A DNA stretch of 35,097 nucleotides from Nitrincola sp. (GTDB taxonomy: Bacteria; Pseudomonadota; Gammaproteobacteria; Pseudomonadales; Balneatricaceae), in NCBI GenBank assembly GCA_021208565.1, contig JAJOJN010000070.1, positions 1 to 35,097 on the forward strand. The letters are read 5' to 3'. The translations under genes and the position numbers were made by a program. Under the pieces are notes generated by a model. It was given only the letters and a program-made list of their open reading frames with translations, was not told the origin of the DNA and made no database searches. Shown here piece after piece: positions 1 through 6,414 of the stretch (the stretch's first letter is position 1; every line of letters starts with the position of its first letter).

Positions 1-976
1 CTGCCTTACGAAATCCGGCGGCTACCGCTTCTGCCTCAGAAGAAAACCGTACTATGTTTTGCTCATTCATTTGGTTGTATCCAGGGCAACCTTCAGGAAG
101 GTGGTAGACATGACTTCTTCGATTACCGCGAATCTCTAATCCTGAAGATAGGGGTTGTGAAGTGGCTTGTTCGTTAACAGCGGGTCGCTCGGCACGACCT
201 GAGGGTTGTTCACGGCCGATCAGTCCTTCACCACCATTTCTGTGATTTAGGCTCCATTGACGTTCACCGGTCACAAACGGATTGCCGTGACCCATCCTAG
301 TTGCAATACGTTCATTTCGTATTGTTTCCCATTCTGTTACTGGGAACTGCCTATCCCAGGCCATGAGAAGTTGCTGTTGTTGACGTGACATCCTTAAATT
401 GTAACGATCATGCATGTAAAAATAGATGCGGGCTATTTTCCCTTTAATTTCATCACGTGGTTCTGCAGTGCGCTGAGCGAAATCAATCTTGATAGGGCAG
501 GCGCCGTGTTGAAGTGGTGTAGAGGGGAGAACGCCAAAATTATAGTTGGATCGATCACCGTTCAATTCACCCACACTAGGTGTCAGATTATGTAGATCAG
601 CTTCCATCGCTCGAAAGACGGGATCGGTGGAGATACAGTTTTGGCGTCCACCTTTTTGCCAACATTGCCGAGCTCTGCCAAAGTTATACGCGGGAACAAT
701 ATGTTCCCATTCAAGCCGCTCAGCGCGATTTTGTTGTCTTCGTACTTCATAGCCACAGGACTCAAGATCAATACGTCCACCTGATCGACCTGTCCATTCC
801 CATGGGCAACCACAATAGAAAGTACCGACCATTTCTCGGTCGAAATAGACATGCTGTTTGGCCTCAACCTTAGCGCGATCAAACGTCGCCGGTGAGGCTG
901 ACAGGTTGGTGTTAATGAGGGTAAGTATGAAAAGGATGATAACGGGTAATCGAATCGCGTTTGATAAAGGGATCAT
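1..976 (-). CDS. endA: Endonuclease I (EndA/Dns family) with C-terminal His/Cys domain, 3' end cut by window
   Basis: Secreted or periplasmic endonuclease I, which degrades DNA nonspecifically. Reading the minus strand from ATG at 976 gives 325 codons without a stop, running off the window start. Residues 1-28 look like a signal peptide (hydrophobic core PVIILFILTL, then SAS). The family core follows: YCGCPWEW (54-61), the catalytic EWEHIVPA with His92, many paired cysteines, and DLHNLTPSVGELNGDRSN (128-144). After about residue 280 a second small domain begins, GNRRSHVYHLPEGCPGYNQM (284-303), resembling the Ada-like/metal-binding tail attached to some nucleases. The last visible residues, AAGFRKA, match how that tail usually ends, so only a few residues should be missing. 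The gene has its own upstream region and no obvious operon partner. Family assignment is confident; the role of the tail is inference. Confidence 0.9.
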   Translation of the reverse strand, partial: MIPLSNAIRLPVIILFILTLINTNLSASPATFDRAKVEAKQHVYFDREMVGTFYCGCPWEWTGRSGGRIDLESCGYEVRRQQNRAERLEWEHIVPAYNFGRARQCWQKGGRQNCISTDPVFRAMEADLHNLTPSVGELNGDRSNYNFGVLPSTPLQHGACPIKIDFAQRTAEPRDEIKGKIARIYFYMHDRYNLRMSRQQQQLLMAWDRQFPVTEWETIRNERIATRMGHGNPFVTGERQWSLNHRNGGEGLIGREQPSGRAERPAVNEQATSQPLSSGLEIRGNRRSHVYHLPEGCPGYNQMNEQNIVRFSSEAEAVAAGFRKA

Positions 977-1269
977 AAACTACTTAATGTTTGAGCGAAG
1001 GTTGGCAGGTTTTAAATAGTTACACCCTAAGTACAGGGATATATGGTGAGTACTAGGCAAAGAATTATCTAAGTAGATCCAGGTTGCTTGGTAATGACTC
1101 TTTCAAAATCAATATTTTATATTAATTGTTGATCACAACAAGACCTATATCAGGAATAAACTGTTTGAATATTATTGATGTCGGTATCGACTTCTTATAT
1201 GAAGAGTGTGTACTGAATTATAATGATTGTGATGGTTACCACTGGTCATTATGGCAAACTAAGAGCACA
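977..1269. other. Intergenic region, no gene seen
   Basis: About 290 bases between the endonuclease start and the end of the antitoxin gene. It is AT-rich (for example around 1105-1125) and should hold the endonuclease promoter. I see no convincing ORF, RNA gene or strong terminator. A plus-strand reading frame from 1126 runs antisense through the antitoxin gene and is not credible. Confidence 0.5.
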
Positions 1270-1554
1270 TCAGTGCGCGGAAAGCTGGTTAAAAACATCA
1301 GGGTTATCATTAATGGTCGCCAATACTTTTGCAGCCAAGCCAGTTGGGTTGCGACGTTTTGTTTCCCAGCTTTTAATCGTATCTACACTGGTACCGAGCA
1401 CCTGGGCCATCTCGCATTGTGATACGTTTAATTTTTCTCTAATGGCTTTCACGTCAGCGATTTCATAATGACTGACACGGACAGGCACTTGCTTCCCGTT
1501 TTTGATATCAACCGCTTCCTGTAGGGAGTCTTTTAGGTCATCAAAGAAACTCAT
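1270..1554 (-). CDS. HTH antitoxin/transcriptional regulator, NadS/HigA-like, orphaned
   Basis: 94-residue DNA-binding protein of the kind encoded after a RelE/HigB-type toxin. It would bind toxin and repress its own operon. Residues about 34-75 form an XRE-like helix-turn-helix: ADVKAIREKLNVSQCEMAQVLG, then TSVDTIKSWETKRRNPTG, the usual recognition helix plus 'W-E-x-x-R-R-x-P-x-G' signature. The start ATG at 1554 overlaps the stop of the upstream toxin remnant (ATGA), the normal translational coupling of a toxin-first module. The toxin itself is reduced to 28 codons, so this antitoxin has no local partner. A 17-bp palindrome upstream (1660-1676) is the likely operator. It may survive as a plain repressor or as an antidote to related toxins elsewhere; that is inference. 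The protein looks full length. Confidence 0.85.
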   Translation of the reverse strand: MSFFDDLKDSLQEAVDIKNGKQVPVRVSHYEIADVKAIREKLNVSQCEMAQVLGTSVDTIKSWETKRRNPTGLAAKVLATINDNPDVFNQLSAH

Positions 1555-1637
1555 CTTTCACCTTGGTCATCAGTTGCCAGTTGCTGAATTTGTCGAGTAA
1601 AAATGGGTGTTTCAATAAACGTGATTGCATGACTCAT
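1551..1637 (-). pseudogene. Remnant of RelE/HigB-like toxin gene (NadT type), internal deletion
   Basis: From ATG at 1637 the minus strand encodes 28 residues and a stop that overlaps the antitoxin start. The first 24 residues (MSHAITFIETPIFTRQIQQL, then ATDD) match the conserved N-terminus of RelE/HigB-type toxins that pair with NadS-like antitoxins, where 'ETPIFTR' is typical. A full toxin is about 100-110 residues; here the frame jumps from 'TDD' to 'QGER' and stops, so the catalytic core and C-terminus are gone while start, stop and the ATGA overlap with the antitoxin remain. The deletion is clean, unlike the single-base indels elsewhere in the window. It may still be translated as a leader peptide coupling the antitoxin to its promoter. 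Confidence 0.75.
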
Positions 1638-1644
1638 CTGCTAA

Positions 1645-1676
1645 ATTATACATTAAATGAGTGTACAATGTACACT
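1645..1676 (-). promoter_or_regulatory. Promoter and 17-bp palindromic operator of the toxin-antitoxin remnant
   Basis: A perfect inverted repeat AGTGTACA-A-TGTACACT lies at 1660-1676. On the minus strand it is followed 9 bases later by TGTATAAT, whose TATAAT (1645-1650) is a good -10 box, just upstream of the toxin-remnant start at 1637. The palindrome covers the -35 region, the expected place for an autorepressor site. Binding by the HTH antitoxin is inference. The site also lies only about 20 bp from the divergent csrA promoter, so it could affect both. Confidence 0.65.
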
Positions 1677-1695
1677 TTTCCCGCGTGATAAGATG

Positions 1696-1724
1696 TTGCA
1701 AGGCTCTTTTGGCTACAGTATAGT
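1696..1724 (+). promoter_or_regulatory. Predicted sigma-70 promoter of csrA
   Basis: TTGCAA (1696-1701), a 17-bp spacer and TATAGT (1719-1724) form a near-consensus promoter pointing at csrA. Transcription would start near 1731, leaving a leader of about 37 bases. The leader ends in AAGGAGA, a strong ribosome site that also has the A-x-GGA form bound by CsrA proteins, so autoregulation is possible. Confidence 0.55.
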
Positions 1725-1767
1725 CACATCGCATATATGGACATTTTTGGTAAATAAGGAGAGAACC

Positions 1768-1929
1768 ATGCTAGTTATTACCCGCACTGAAGGCCAATCC
1801 TTTAAAATTGGCGACAACATCGAAATCTACATTTCTGACATCAAAGATAAAAAAGCCAAAATTGCTATTAGTGCGCCGAAGGACGTCAAGATCCTACGAA
1901 CAGAGCTTATATCGTCACTTGGCAAATAG
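1768..1929 (+). CDS. csrA: CsrA/RsmA-family carbon storage regulator, accessory copy
   Basis: Small RNA-binding dimeric regulator that represses or stabilises mRNAs by binding GGA motifs. The 53-residue product begins MLVITRTEGQSFKIGDNIEI and continues with the beta-strand pattern IKDKKAKIAISAPKDVKILRTEL, which fits CsrA: N-terminal 'ML-x-(I/L)TR', 'IGD', 'A(P)K(D/E)V' and 'R-x-E'. The frame is open further upstream to 1657, but ATG at 1768 is preceded by AAGGAGAGAACC, so that start is chosen. The sequence is noticeably diverged from housekeeping CsrA (Q-S-F-K in place of the usual E-T-L/I). Its neighbours are an antitoxin remnant and nucleases, so it looks like an accessory copy of the sort carried by plasmids and integrative elements rather than the core gene. 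Confidence 0.88.
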   Translation: MLVITRTEGQSFKIGDNIEIYISDIKDKKAKIAISAPKDVKILRTELISSLGK

Positions 1930-2086
1930 AAAGTGTCTGTCTGCGTATCCACGATAGGCGATGAGGTTAGATCATTAACAAGCAGGGCTATGCTCTCTAT
2001 GCTTATAGATTGTAGGCCGTACGTCTATTTTGGATGTATTTATTGGTATTATGTGTGCATTTAACTTTTTCGTGTTGGTGTAATAG

Positions 2087-2614
2087 ATGAAACATTACTT
2101 CGGACAATCACTTGTTTTTCTCGATACCGAAACAACGGGGCTCGACACGGATGCACAAGTCATCGAGATTGCAATAATCGACGGAACCGGTGGTGTGCTC
2201 GTCGATCTACGCTTAAAGCCAAGTGTGCCGATTGATGATCGAGCACAAGCTGTGCATGGTATCCGTCTTGAGGATCTGAAAGATTGTCCTCAATGGCCTG
2301 AAGTTGAACCTGCCATTAAAGAGGCCCTGATCGGTAAAAAAGTGGTGATCTATAATGCCGACTTTGATATACGACTGTTGCGTCAAACAGCGGCAACATT
2401 TGGACGTGACACAGAATGGATTGATAACCTGGTCACCGATTGCGCGATGGCCGGAGCTGTTCGCCGATACGGAGCGACAAATCTCTATGGCACCATCAGT
2501 CTATCCAATGCGGTTTCACGTTCAGGATGTGGTTGGCACGGAAAAGAACACAGTGCGTTGGGTGATGCGATGACCACACTCGCACTGGTCCGTAAGATTG
2601 CGGATGTCGAGTAA
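2087..2614 (+). CDS. DnaQ-like 3'-5' exonuclease (DEDDh)
   Basis: 175-residue stand-alone exonuclease of the DnaQ/RNase T superfamily, hydrolysing DNA or RNA from the 3' end with two metal ions. Motif ExoI is VFLDTETTGL with Asp13 and Glu15; ExoII is YNADFDIRLL with Asp94; ExoIII is HSALGDA with His155 and Asp160, so the full DEDDh set is present. The segment QAVHGIRLEDLKDCPQWPEV is the usual DnaQ-fold linker. There is no polymerase or other domain. The stop is 6 bases before the start of an MNT nucleotidyltransferase, which suggests co-transcription. Substrate is unknown; a role in defence or element maintenance is speculation from context. Confidence 0.88.
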   Translation: MKHYFGQSLVFLDTETTGLDTDAQVIEIAIIDGTGGVLVDLRLKPSVPIDDRAQAVHGIRLEDLKDCPQWPEVEPAIKEALIGKKVVIYNADFDIRLLRQTAATFGRDTEWIDNLVTDCAMAGAVRRYGATNLYGTISLSNAVSRSGCGWHGKEHSALGDAMTTLALVRKIADVE

Positions 2615-2620
2615 TACAGC

Positions 2621-2912
2621 ATGAAACCTTCGATCATTTATCAAGAGAATCGCGCTAAAATCAGAGCCATTGTGATGAGTCACAACGCTTTGAATCCCCG
2701 TGTTTTTGGATCCGTGCTGCACGGCACTGACACAGAAAGCAGCGATATCGATGTTTCTGGTGGATACCACACCAGAAACATCGCTTTTTCATATCGGTGC
2801 TATTCATGTCGAATTAACAGAACTTCTCGGGGTAAAGGTTGATGTGCTGACACCTAATGCACTGCCTGAGCGGTGGAAACAGCAAGTACTCAAGGAAGCT
2901 CAGCCTGTATGA
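2621..2912 (+). CDS. MNT-domain nucleotidyltransferase (MntA antitoxin-like), frameshifted, orphan
   Basis: Small nucleotidyltransferase of the minimal (MNT) family, whose members act as antitoxins by AMPylating HEPN toxins. Frame one gives MKPSIIYQENRAKIRAIVMS, then FGSVLHGTDTESSDID, the G-S...S-D-x-D active-site signature. It then leaves frame, and the frame one base over continues LVDTTPETSLFHIGAIHVEL to VLKEAQPV and a stop. Removing one T from the TTT at 2754-2756 restores a 96-residue protein reading SDIDVLVDTT, so this is a +1 indel, a sequencing error or a fresh mutation. No HEPN gene follows: the next gene is on the opposite strand 11 bases away. The gene is 6 bases after the DnaQ-like exonuclease, which may be its functional partner. 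Confidence 0.78.
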
Positions 2913-2922
2913 GTCTTAATCC

Positions 2923-3513
2923 CTAGCGCCCAGGTGTGGTGAACTGATCTTTAAGCTCCCAGTTCATGAACGGCAGTAATCGCGCCATGTTACGTGCATC
3001 ATCAATCCCTCGGTGATAATGGCCCTCAAATTTTAAGCCATGGCGCTCTAAGGCATTCATCAACCCGTTTCGTTTTTTGGAATGTCCCGTAGAGGCAGTC
3101 CATAGCTTTTTGATATTCACATGAGGCAAAGAAAGTAGATCCAGGTCACACCCTAAACGCCGTGTTTGTGCTTCAAACATACGCCGATCGTAATCACCCC
3201 AGCTACACCAGCCCGCGAGATCATATTTCAATACGTACTCATTCAAATCACTCATCACAAGATCGAGCGTCAAAGCACGATTCACCATCTCTTGTGTGAT
3301 CGAGGTCAGTGACGAACAGAATGGCGTTAAAATGGGATTTTCAGTAGGCCGGACTGGAATTGAAAGACTATGAAGAAGCTCGCCGTCTTCCTTAGCCACG
3401 GCACAGCCAATCTCGATAATCTCCATGGTATCTACCGACTGACGTTCGCCATTCGGCATAATGCCATCTTCCCAGCAGGTGGCCTCTAAATCGATGATCA
3501 GCCATGTGTTCAT
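2923..3513 (-). CDS. ERI1/KapD-like 3'-5' exonuclease (DEDDh)
   Basis: 196-residue exonuclease of the ERI1-like branch of the DnaQ superfamily. MNTWLIIDLEATCWEDG carries ExoI (Asp8, Glu10) in the 'DLEATCW' form typical of ERI1/KapD proteins. GWCSWGDYDRRMF (101-113) carries the ExoII-type Asp, and HYHRGIDDARN (165-175) gives ExoIII with His167 and Asp172. All catalytic residues are present and the length is normal. It is convergent with the MNT gene and divergent from the KfrA-like gene; the shared upstream region contains a 19-bp direct repeat. ERI1-like proteins in eukaryotes trim RNA; the bacterial substrate is unknown. Confidence 0.88.
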   Translation of the reverse strand: MNTWLIIDLEATCWEDGIMPNGERQSVDTMEIIEIGCAVAKEDGELLHSLSIPVRPTENPILTPFCSSLTSITQEMVNRALTLDLVMSDLNEYVLKYDLAGWCSWGDYDRRMFEAQTRRLGCDLDLLSLPHVNIKKLWTASTGHSKKRNGLMNALERHGLKFEGHYHRGIDDARNMARLLPFMNWELKDQFTTPGR

Positions 3514-3532
3514 AACAGCGTCCCTTGGTTCT

Positions 3533-3575
3533 TTTATTTGTTAGTTTGTTAGTTTATTTATTTGTTAGTTTGTTA
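3533..3575. repeat. 19-bp direct repeat upstream of the KfrA-like gene
   Basis: TTTATTTGTTAGTTTGTTA occurs exactly at 3533-3551 and 3557-3575, two copies 24 bp apart, and is itself built of smaller TTTGTTA/TTTATTTG repeats. The second copy contains the -35 box of the KfrA-like gene. KfrA proteins are known to bind repeats in their own promoters, so this is a plausible autoregulatory or parental site; the binding itself is inference. Confidence 0.75.
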
Positions 3576-3590
3576 TTGTTGAAGTATAAT
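3562..3590 (+). promoter_or_regulatory. Predicted promoter of the KfrA-like gene
   Basis: TTGTTA (3562-3567), a 17-bp spacer and a perfect TATAAT (3585-3590). Transcription would begin near 3597, with the ribosome site GTGGAG just before ATG 3620. The -35 box lies inside the direct repeat, so a protein bound to the repeat would block this promoter. Confidence 0.65.
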
Positions 3591-3619
3591 ACAAAAAATA
3601 CACTTTGTGGAGCGACATC

Positions 3620-4582
3620 ATGAGACCTGCAGAATTTAGCGAAGAATCAATTATTGAAGCCGGCCAACAGCTACAGGCAGAAGGTCGAAACGTAACCGGT
3701 TTTGCAATTCGCAAGATTGTAGGCGGTGGTAATCCTACCCGTCTCAAAATTGTATGGGATCAATATGTGGCGGGTGCATCACCGGCTGAGGTAGAACCAG
3801 TTGCTGAGTTGCCAAATGAGGTCGCAGAAGCGCTTAAAAGTGTGATTTCTGGACTGAGTGAACAAATAAACAGACTAGCTGTTGATCTTAATGATAAAGC
3901 AGTCAAAGCATCTGAACGTCGTGTTGCTGAAGTAATCAAAGCTGCGGGACAAGAGCGCGAAGCGAGTGAAAGGGAGATGGCTGATGCCACCGCTACCGTG
4001 AACGATTTGGAAGAAAAGCTTGACGAAGCTCAGGCGGATATTGCTGACCTGATAGGTCGGTTAGAAGACACTCGAGCCACTTTGGCTGAAACGCGAACTT
4101 CGCTTGCTAGAGCTGAAGAAAAGCAGGCTAATGCTGAACAAGTGGCTGCTGATCAACAAGTTGAAATATTAGCACTTAAAGCAGAATTGAAGGCGCTTAA
4201 CTCGGAACTGAAACAACGTGACGAAATGATTGCCGTATTAAAGCATGAGGCTCAATCAGTCGTGAATAGGCATACTGAACAACTTTCTCAGAAAGATGTT
4301 GTAATCGCTGAAAAGGCAGAGTTACTCGCTGAGCTCAAGAGTCAGTACACGGTAGCAATTGATGATATGAAGCAGCAATTGGAGGCCAAAGTGGCTGAAG
4401 CTGAAAAGGCTAAGGCAACGCTGGTAAAAAATGACACCATCATTAACGGCCTGAATGCTCGGCTTGATAGTGTTGCGAGAGAGCTGTCTAAAGCTGAAGA
4501 ACGGTCTGATCGTCTGGAGAAGCAATTAGTCGAAATCGCTCATGTGCGTGACACCCGACTTCGACACTTATCCACTGAATAA
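3620..4582 (+). CDS. KfrA-type DNA-binding protein with long coiled coil
   Basis: 320-residue protein of the plasmid KfrA family, with an N-terminal DNA-binding domain (KfrA_N) and a very long alpha-helical tail. KfrA proteins act in plasmid segregation and autoregulation. The N-terminus, MRPAEFSEESIIEAGQQLQA then GRNVTGFAIRKIVGGGNPTRLKIVWDQY, is the family's DNA-binding region (about 1-50). From about residue 75 to the end the protein is rich in A, E, K, Q and L heptads without prolines, a continuous coiled coil. A TTG at 3605 would add five residues; ATG 3620 is preferred for its GTGGAG site 8 bases upstream. Its presence suggests that this stretch came from a plasmid or integrative element. 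The C-terminus ends just before the IS1634-type transposase and appears uninterrupted. Confidence 0.85.
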   Translation: MRPAEFSEESIIEAGQQLQAEGRNVTGFAIRKIVGGGNPTRLKIVWDQYVAGASPAEVEPVAELPNEVAEALKSVISGLSEQINRLAVDLNDKAVKASERRVAEVIKAAGQEREASEREMADATATVNDLEEKLDEAQADIADLIGRLEDTRATLAETRTSLARAEEKQANAEQVAADQQVEILALKAELKALNSELKQRDEMIAVLKHEAQSVVNRHTEQLSQKDVVIAEKAELLAELKSQYTVAIDDMKQQLEAKVAEAEKAKATLVKNDTIINGLNARLDSVARELSKAEERSDRLEKQLVEIAHVRDTRLRHLSTE

Positions 4583-4605
4583 TCCACCATTTTGACCCTA
4601 CAACC

Positions 4606-4623
4606 CCCATTTCATGGGCTTTT
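4606..4623 (+). terminator. Weak possible terminator after the KfrA-like gene
   Basis: CCCAT-TTC-ATGGG followed by CTTTT. The stem has only 5 bp, so this is a weak candidate, but it sits 24 bases after the stop codon where a terminator is expected. Confidence 0.3.
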
Positions 4624-4631
4624 AATGCCGT

Positions 4632-6414
4632 ATTTTTGATTTCCATTGTCGTGGCATGCTTGTGGATAACATTTATATTGAAACATTTATCAAAATATTT
4701 TATAGTCATGGCATGTATGTCAAAGTCACTAAATCAGGTCCCCGTCAATACGTTCAGCTCGTGGAAGCCTACCGCGACGAACAAGGCCGCGCCAAACAAC
4801 GCACAGTTGCCACATTGGGACGACTGGATAAGCTCGGCGATGATCTAGAGTCCGTTGTTCAAGGTCTGTGCAAGATCACCGGTCGCAACCTGCCTGAAAA
4901 ACCCAATATTACCTTTGAATCGTCTCGCGCGTTAGGCGATGTTTGGGCGCTCACCCAACTGTGGAATGCACTTGGCTTTGATCAGCTCAGTAAAATCTTT
5001 CGTGGCACGCGTCATAGCATTCAAATCGAAGCGCTGATTCGGATTATGGTGATGAATAGATTGACATCACCTGACTCTAAGCTCGGCGTATTACGCTGGT
5101 TGGAGACGGTTTGTATACCGGGTGTGACATCCGTCGGAAAGATTGATCATCAGCATCTATTGCGTGCCATGGACGCTCTCAATCGGCATCAGGAAAAGGT
5201 GAATGACAAGGTTTCTGAGTTACTGAGACCACTGATTGATCAAGACCTTTCCGTGGTATTTTATGACATGACCACTATCCGTGCCGAAGGTCTCTCAGAA
5301 CAAGATGAAGAGATCCGTCACTATGGTCGTTCTAAAGACGGCGGTATTCGTCGTCAGGTGATGCTGGGCATGGTGCAAACAGCAGATGGTTTGCCGCTGT
5401 ATCATCAAGTGTTTGAAGGTAATACGGCTGAAGTAACCACGTTAAAACCGACCTTAAACACCATCATTCAGCGTTTTCCAGTCAAACGTATTATTGTGGT
5501 GGCTGATCGTGGCTTACTGTCCGTAGATAATTTAGCTGAATTAGAAGCCATGACCCTGCCAAGTGGTGAGCCTGTTGAGTTCATTCTAGCCGTTCCGGGG
5601 CGACGTTATAAAGACTTTGAAACCCTGCTAAAACCACTGCATGACGATCTCTTCCATGATGCCAAAAAAGAAGAAATTGCTGAGTCTAGCTGGAATGATC
5701 ATCGACTCATTATCGCGCATGACCCTGTCCGTGCCGCTGATGAAACGCTAGCACGCGATCAAAAGATTGCTGCACTTGAACAAGAGGCTGAGCGCTTAGC
5801 GTCTAAACTTGATCGTCAAGATGATGGTACCGCCACACGAGGCCGCAAGCTCTCTGATGGCGGGGCTACTGCCCGTTTATATAAAGCAGTCAGCGAGTCA
5901 GGGCTTACAAAGATTGTTCAAGTCGATCTTAAAAGTGACTTGTTCAGTTATGACCTCAATGAGGCTGCATTAGAACGTGCACGCATGATGGATGGCAAGC
6001 TCCTCCTGGTAACTAATGTCAAAGACTTATCCCCTCAAGAGGTGGTGAAGCACTACAAAGCACTAGCCGATATTGAGCGTGGATTTAAAGCCTTGAAGTC
6101 CGATATCGAGATTGGACCTGTCTATCATCGGTTACCACAGCGCATTCGTGCACACGCCATGATTTGCTTTATCGCACTCGTTTTGCATCGTGTCATGAGA
6201 ATGCGCTTAAAAGCAGCAGACTCACAGTTATCCCCAAACAGCGCGCTAGAAAAACTGCGTCGTATCCAGTATCACCAAGCGAATATTGGTGTCACCGCCG
6301 TCAAAGGCGTTTCTTCAATGACAAGCGAGCAAATCGATATTTTTAATGCGCTTGATGTTGAAAAACCGGTCATCAGCAAAGACTTTTTGACTTTGTAGTG
6401 GAGCATTTTTGATT
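4632..6414 (+). mobile_element. IS1634-family insertion sequence, ends not firmly resolved
   Basis: A single-gene IS of about 1.8 kb is expected around the transposase at 4713-6398. The 10-bp sequence ATTTTTGATT flanks it as a direct repeat (4632-4641 and 6405-6414), but it is longer than the usual target duplication of this family and the inner ends show no good inverted repeat. A different pair, CCCTACAA at 4597-4604 and TTGTAGTG at 6393-6400 (7 of 8 matching when inverted), could be the true ends, but lacks a matching duplication. The element is reported with approximate limits. Confidence 0.4.
4713..6398 (+). CDS. IS1634-family transposase (IS4 superfamily, DDE)
   Basis: 561-residue cut-and-paste transposase. 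The start MYVKVTKSGPRQYVQLVEAY at 4713 is the conserved N-terminus of IS1634-family enzymes; the frame is open upstream to 4656 but those residues (IYIETFIKIF) look non-coding. The DDE catalytic set is visible: VFYDMTTI with Asp185, VVADRGLL with Asp265, and YKALADIERGFKALK with Glu455, the last in the Y-(2)-R/I-E-R context of the IS4 group. No internal stop or frameshift, so it could be active. It sits between the KfrA-like gene and a long intergenic stretch, and does not visibly interrupt a gene. Confidence 0.92.
   Translation: MYVKVTKSGPRQYVQLVEAYRDEQGRAKQRTVATLGRLDKLGDDLESVVQGLCKITGRNLPEKPNITFESSRALGDVWALTQLWNALGFDQLSKIFRGTRHSIQIEALIRIMVMNRLTSPDSKLGVLRWLETVCIPGVTSVGKIDHQHLLRAMDALNRHQEKVNDKVSELLRPLIDQDLSVVFYDMTTIRAEGLSEQDEEIRHYGRSKDGGIRRQVMLGMVQTADGLPLYHQVFEGNTAEVTTLKPTLNTIIQRFPVKRIIVVADRGLLSVDNLAELEAMTLPSGEPVEFILAVPGRRYKDFETLLKPLHDDLFHDAKKEEIAESSWNDHRLIIAHDPVRAADETLARDQKIAALEQEAERLASKLDRQDDGTATRGRKLSDGGATARLYKAVSESGLTKIVQVDLKSDLFSYDLNEAALERARMMDGKLLLVTNVKDLSPQEVVKHYKALADIERGFKALKSDIEIGPVYHRLPQRIRAHAMICFIALVLHRVMRMRLKAADSQLSPNSALEKLRRIQYHQANIGVTAVKGVSSMTSEQIDIFNALDVEKPVISKDFLTL

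Noticed and set aside
1126-1468. Plus-strand frames opposite the antitoxin gene
   Set aside because: They are the antisense of a clear HTH protein and look random.
1071-3146. 14-bp match AAGTAGATCCAGGT at 1071-1084 and 3133-3146
   Set aside because: The second copy is inside conserved exonuclease coding sequence; most likely chance.
3533-3575. CRISPR-like array
   Set aside because: Only two T-rich copies with a 5-bp gap and no cas genes; it fits a promoter operator instead.
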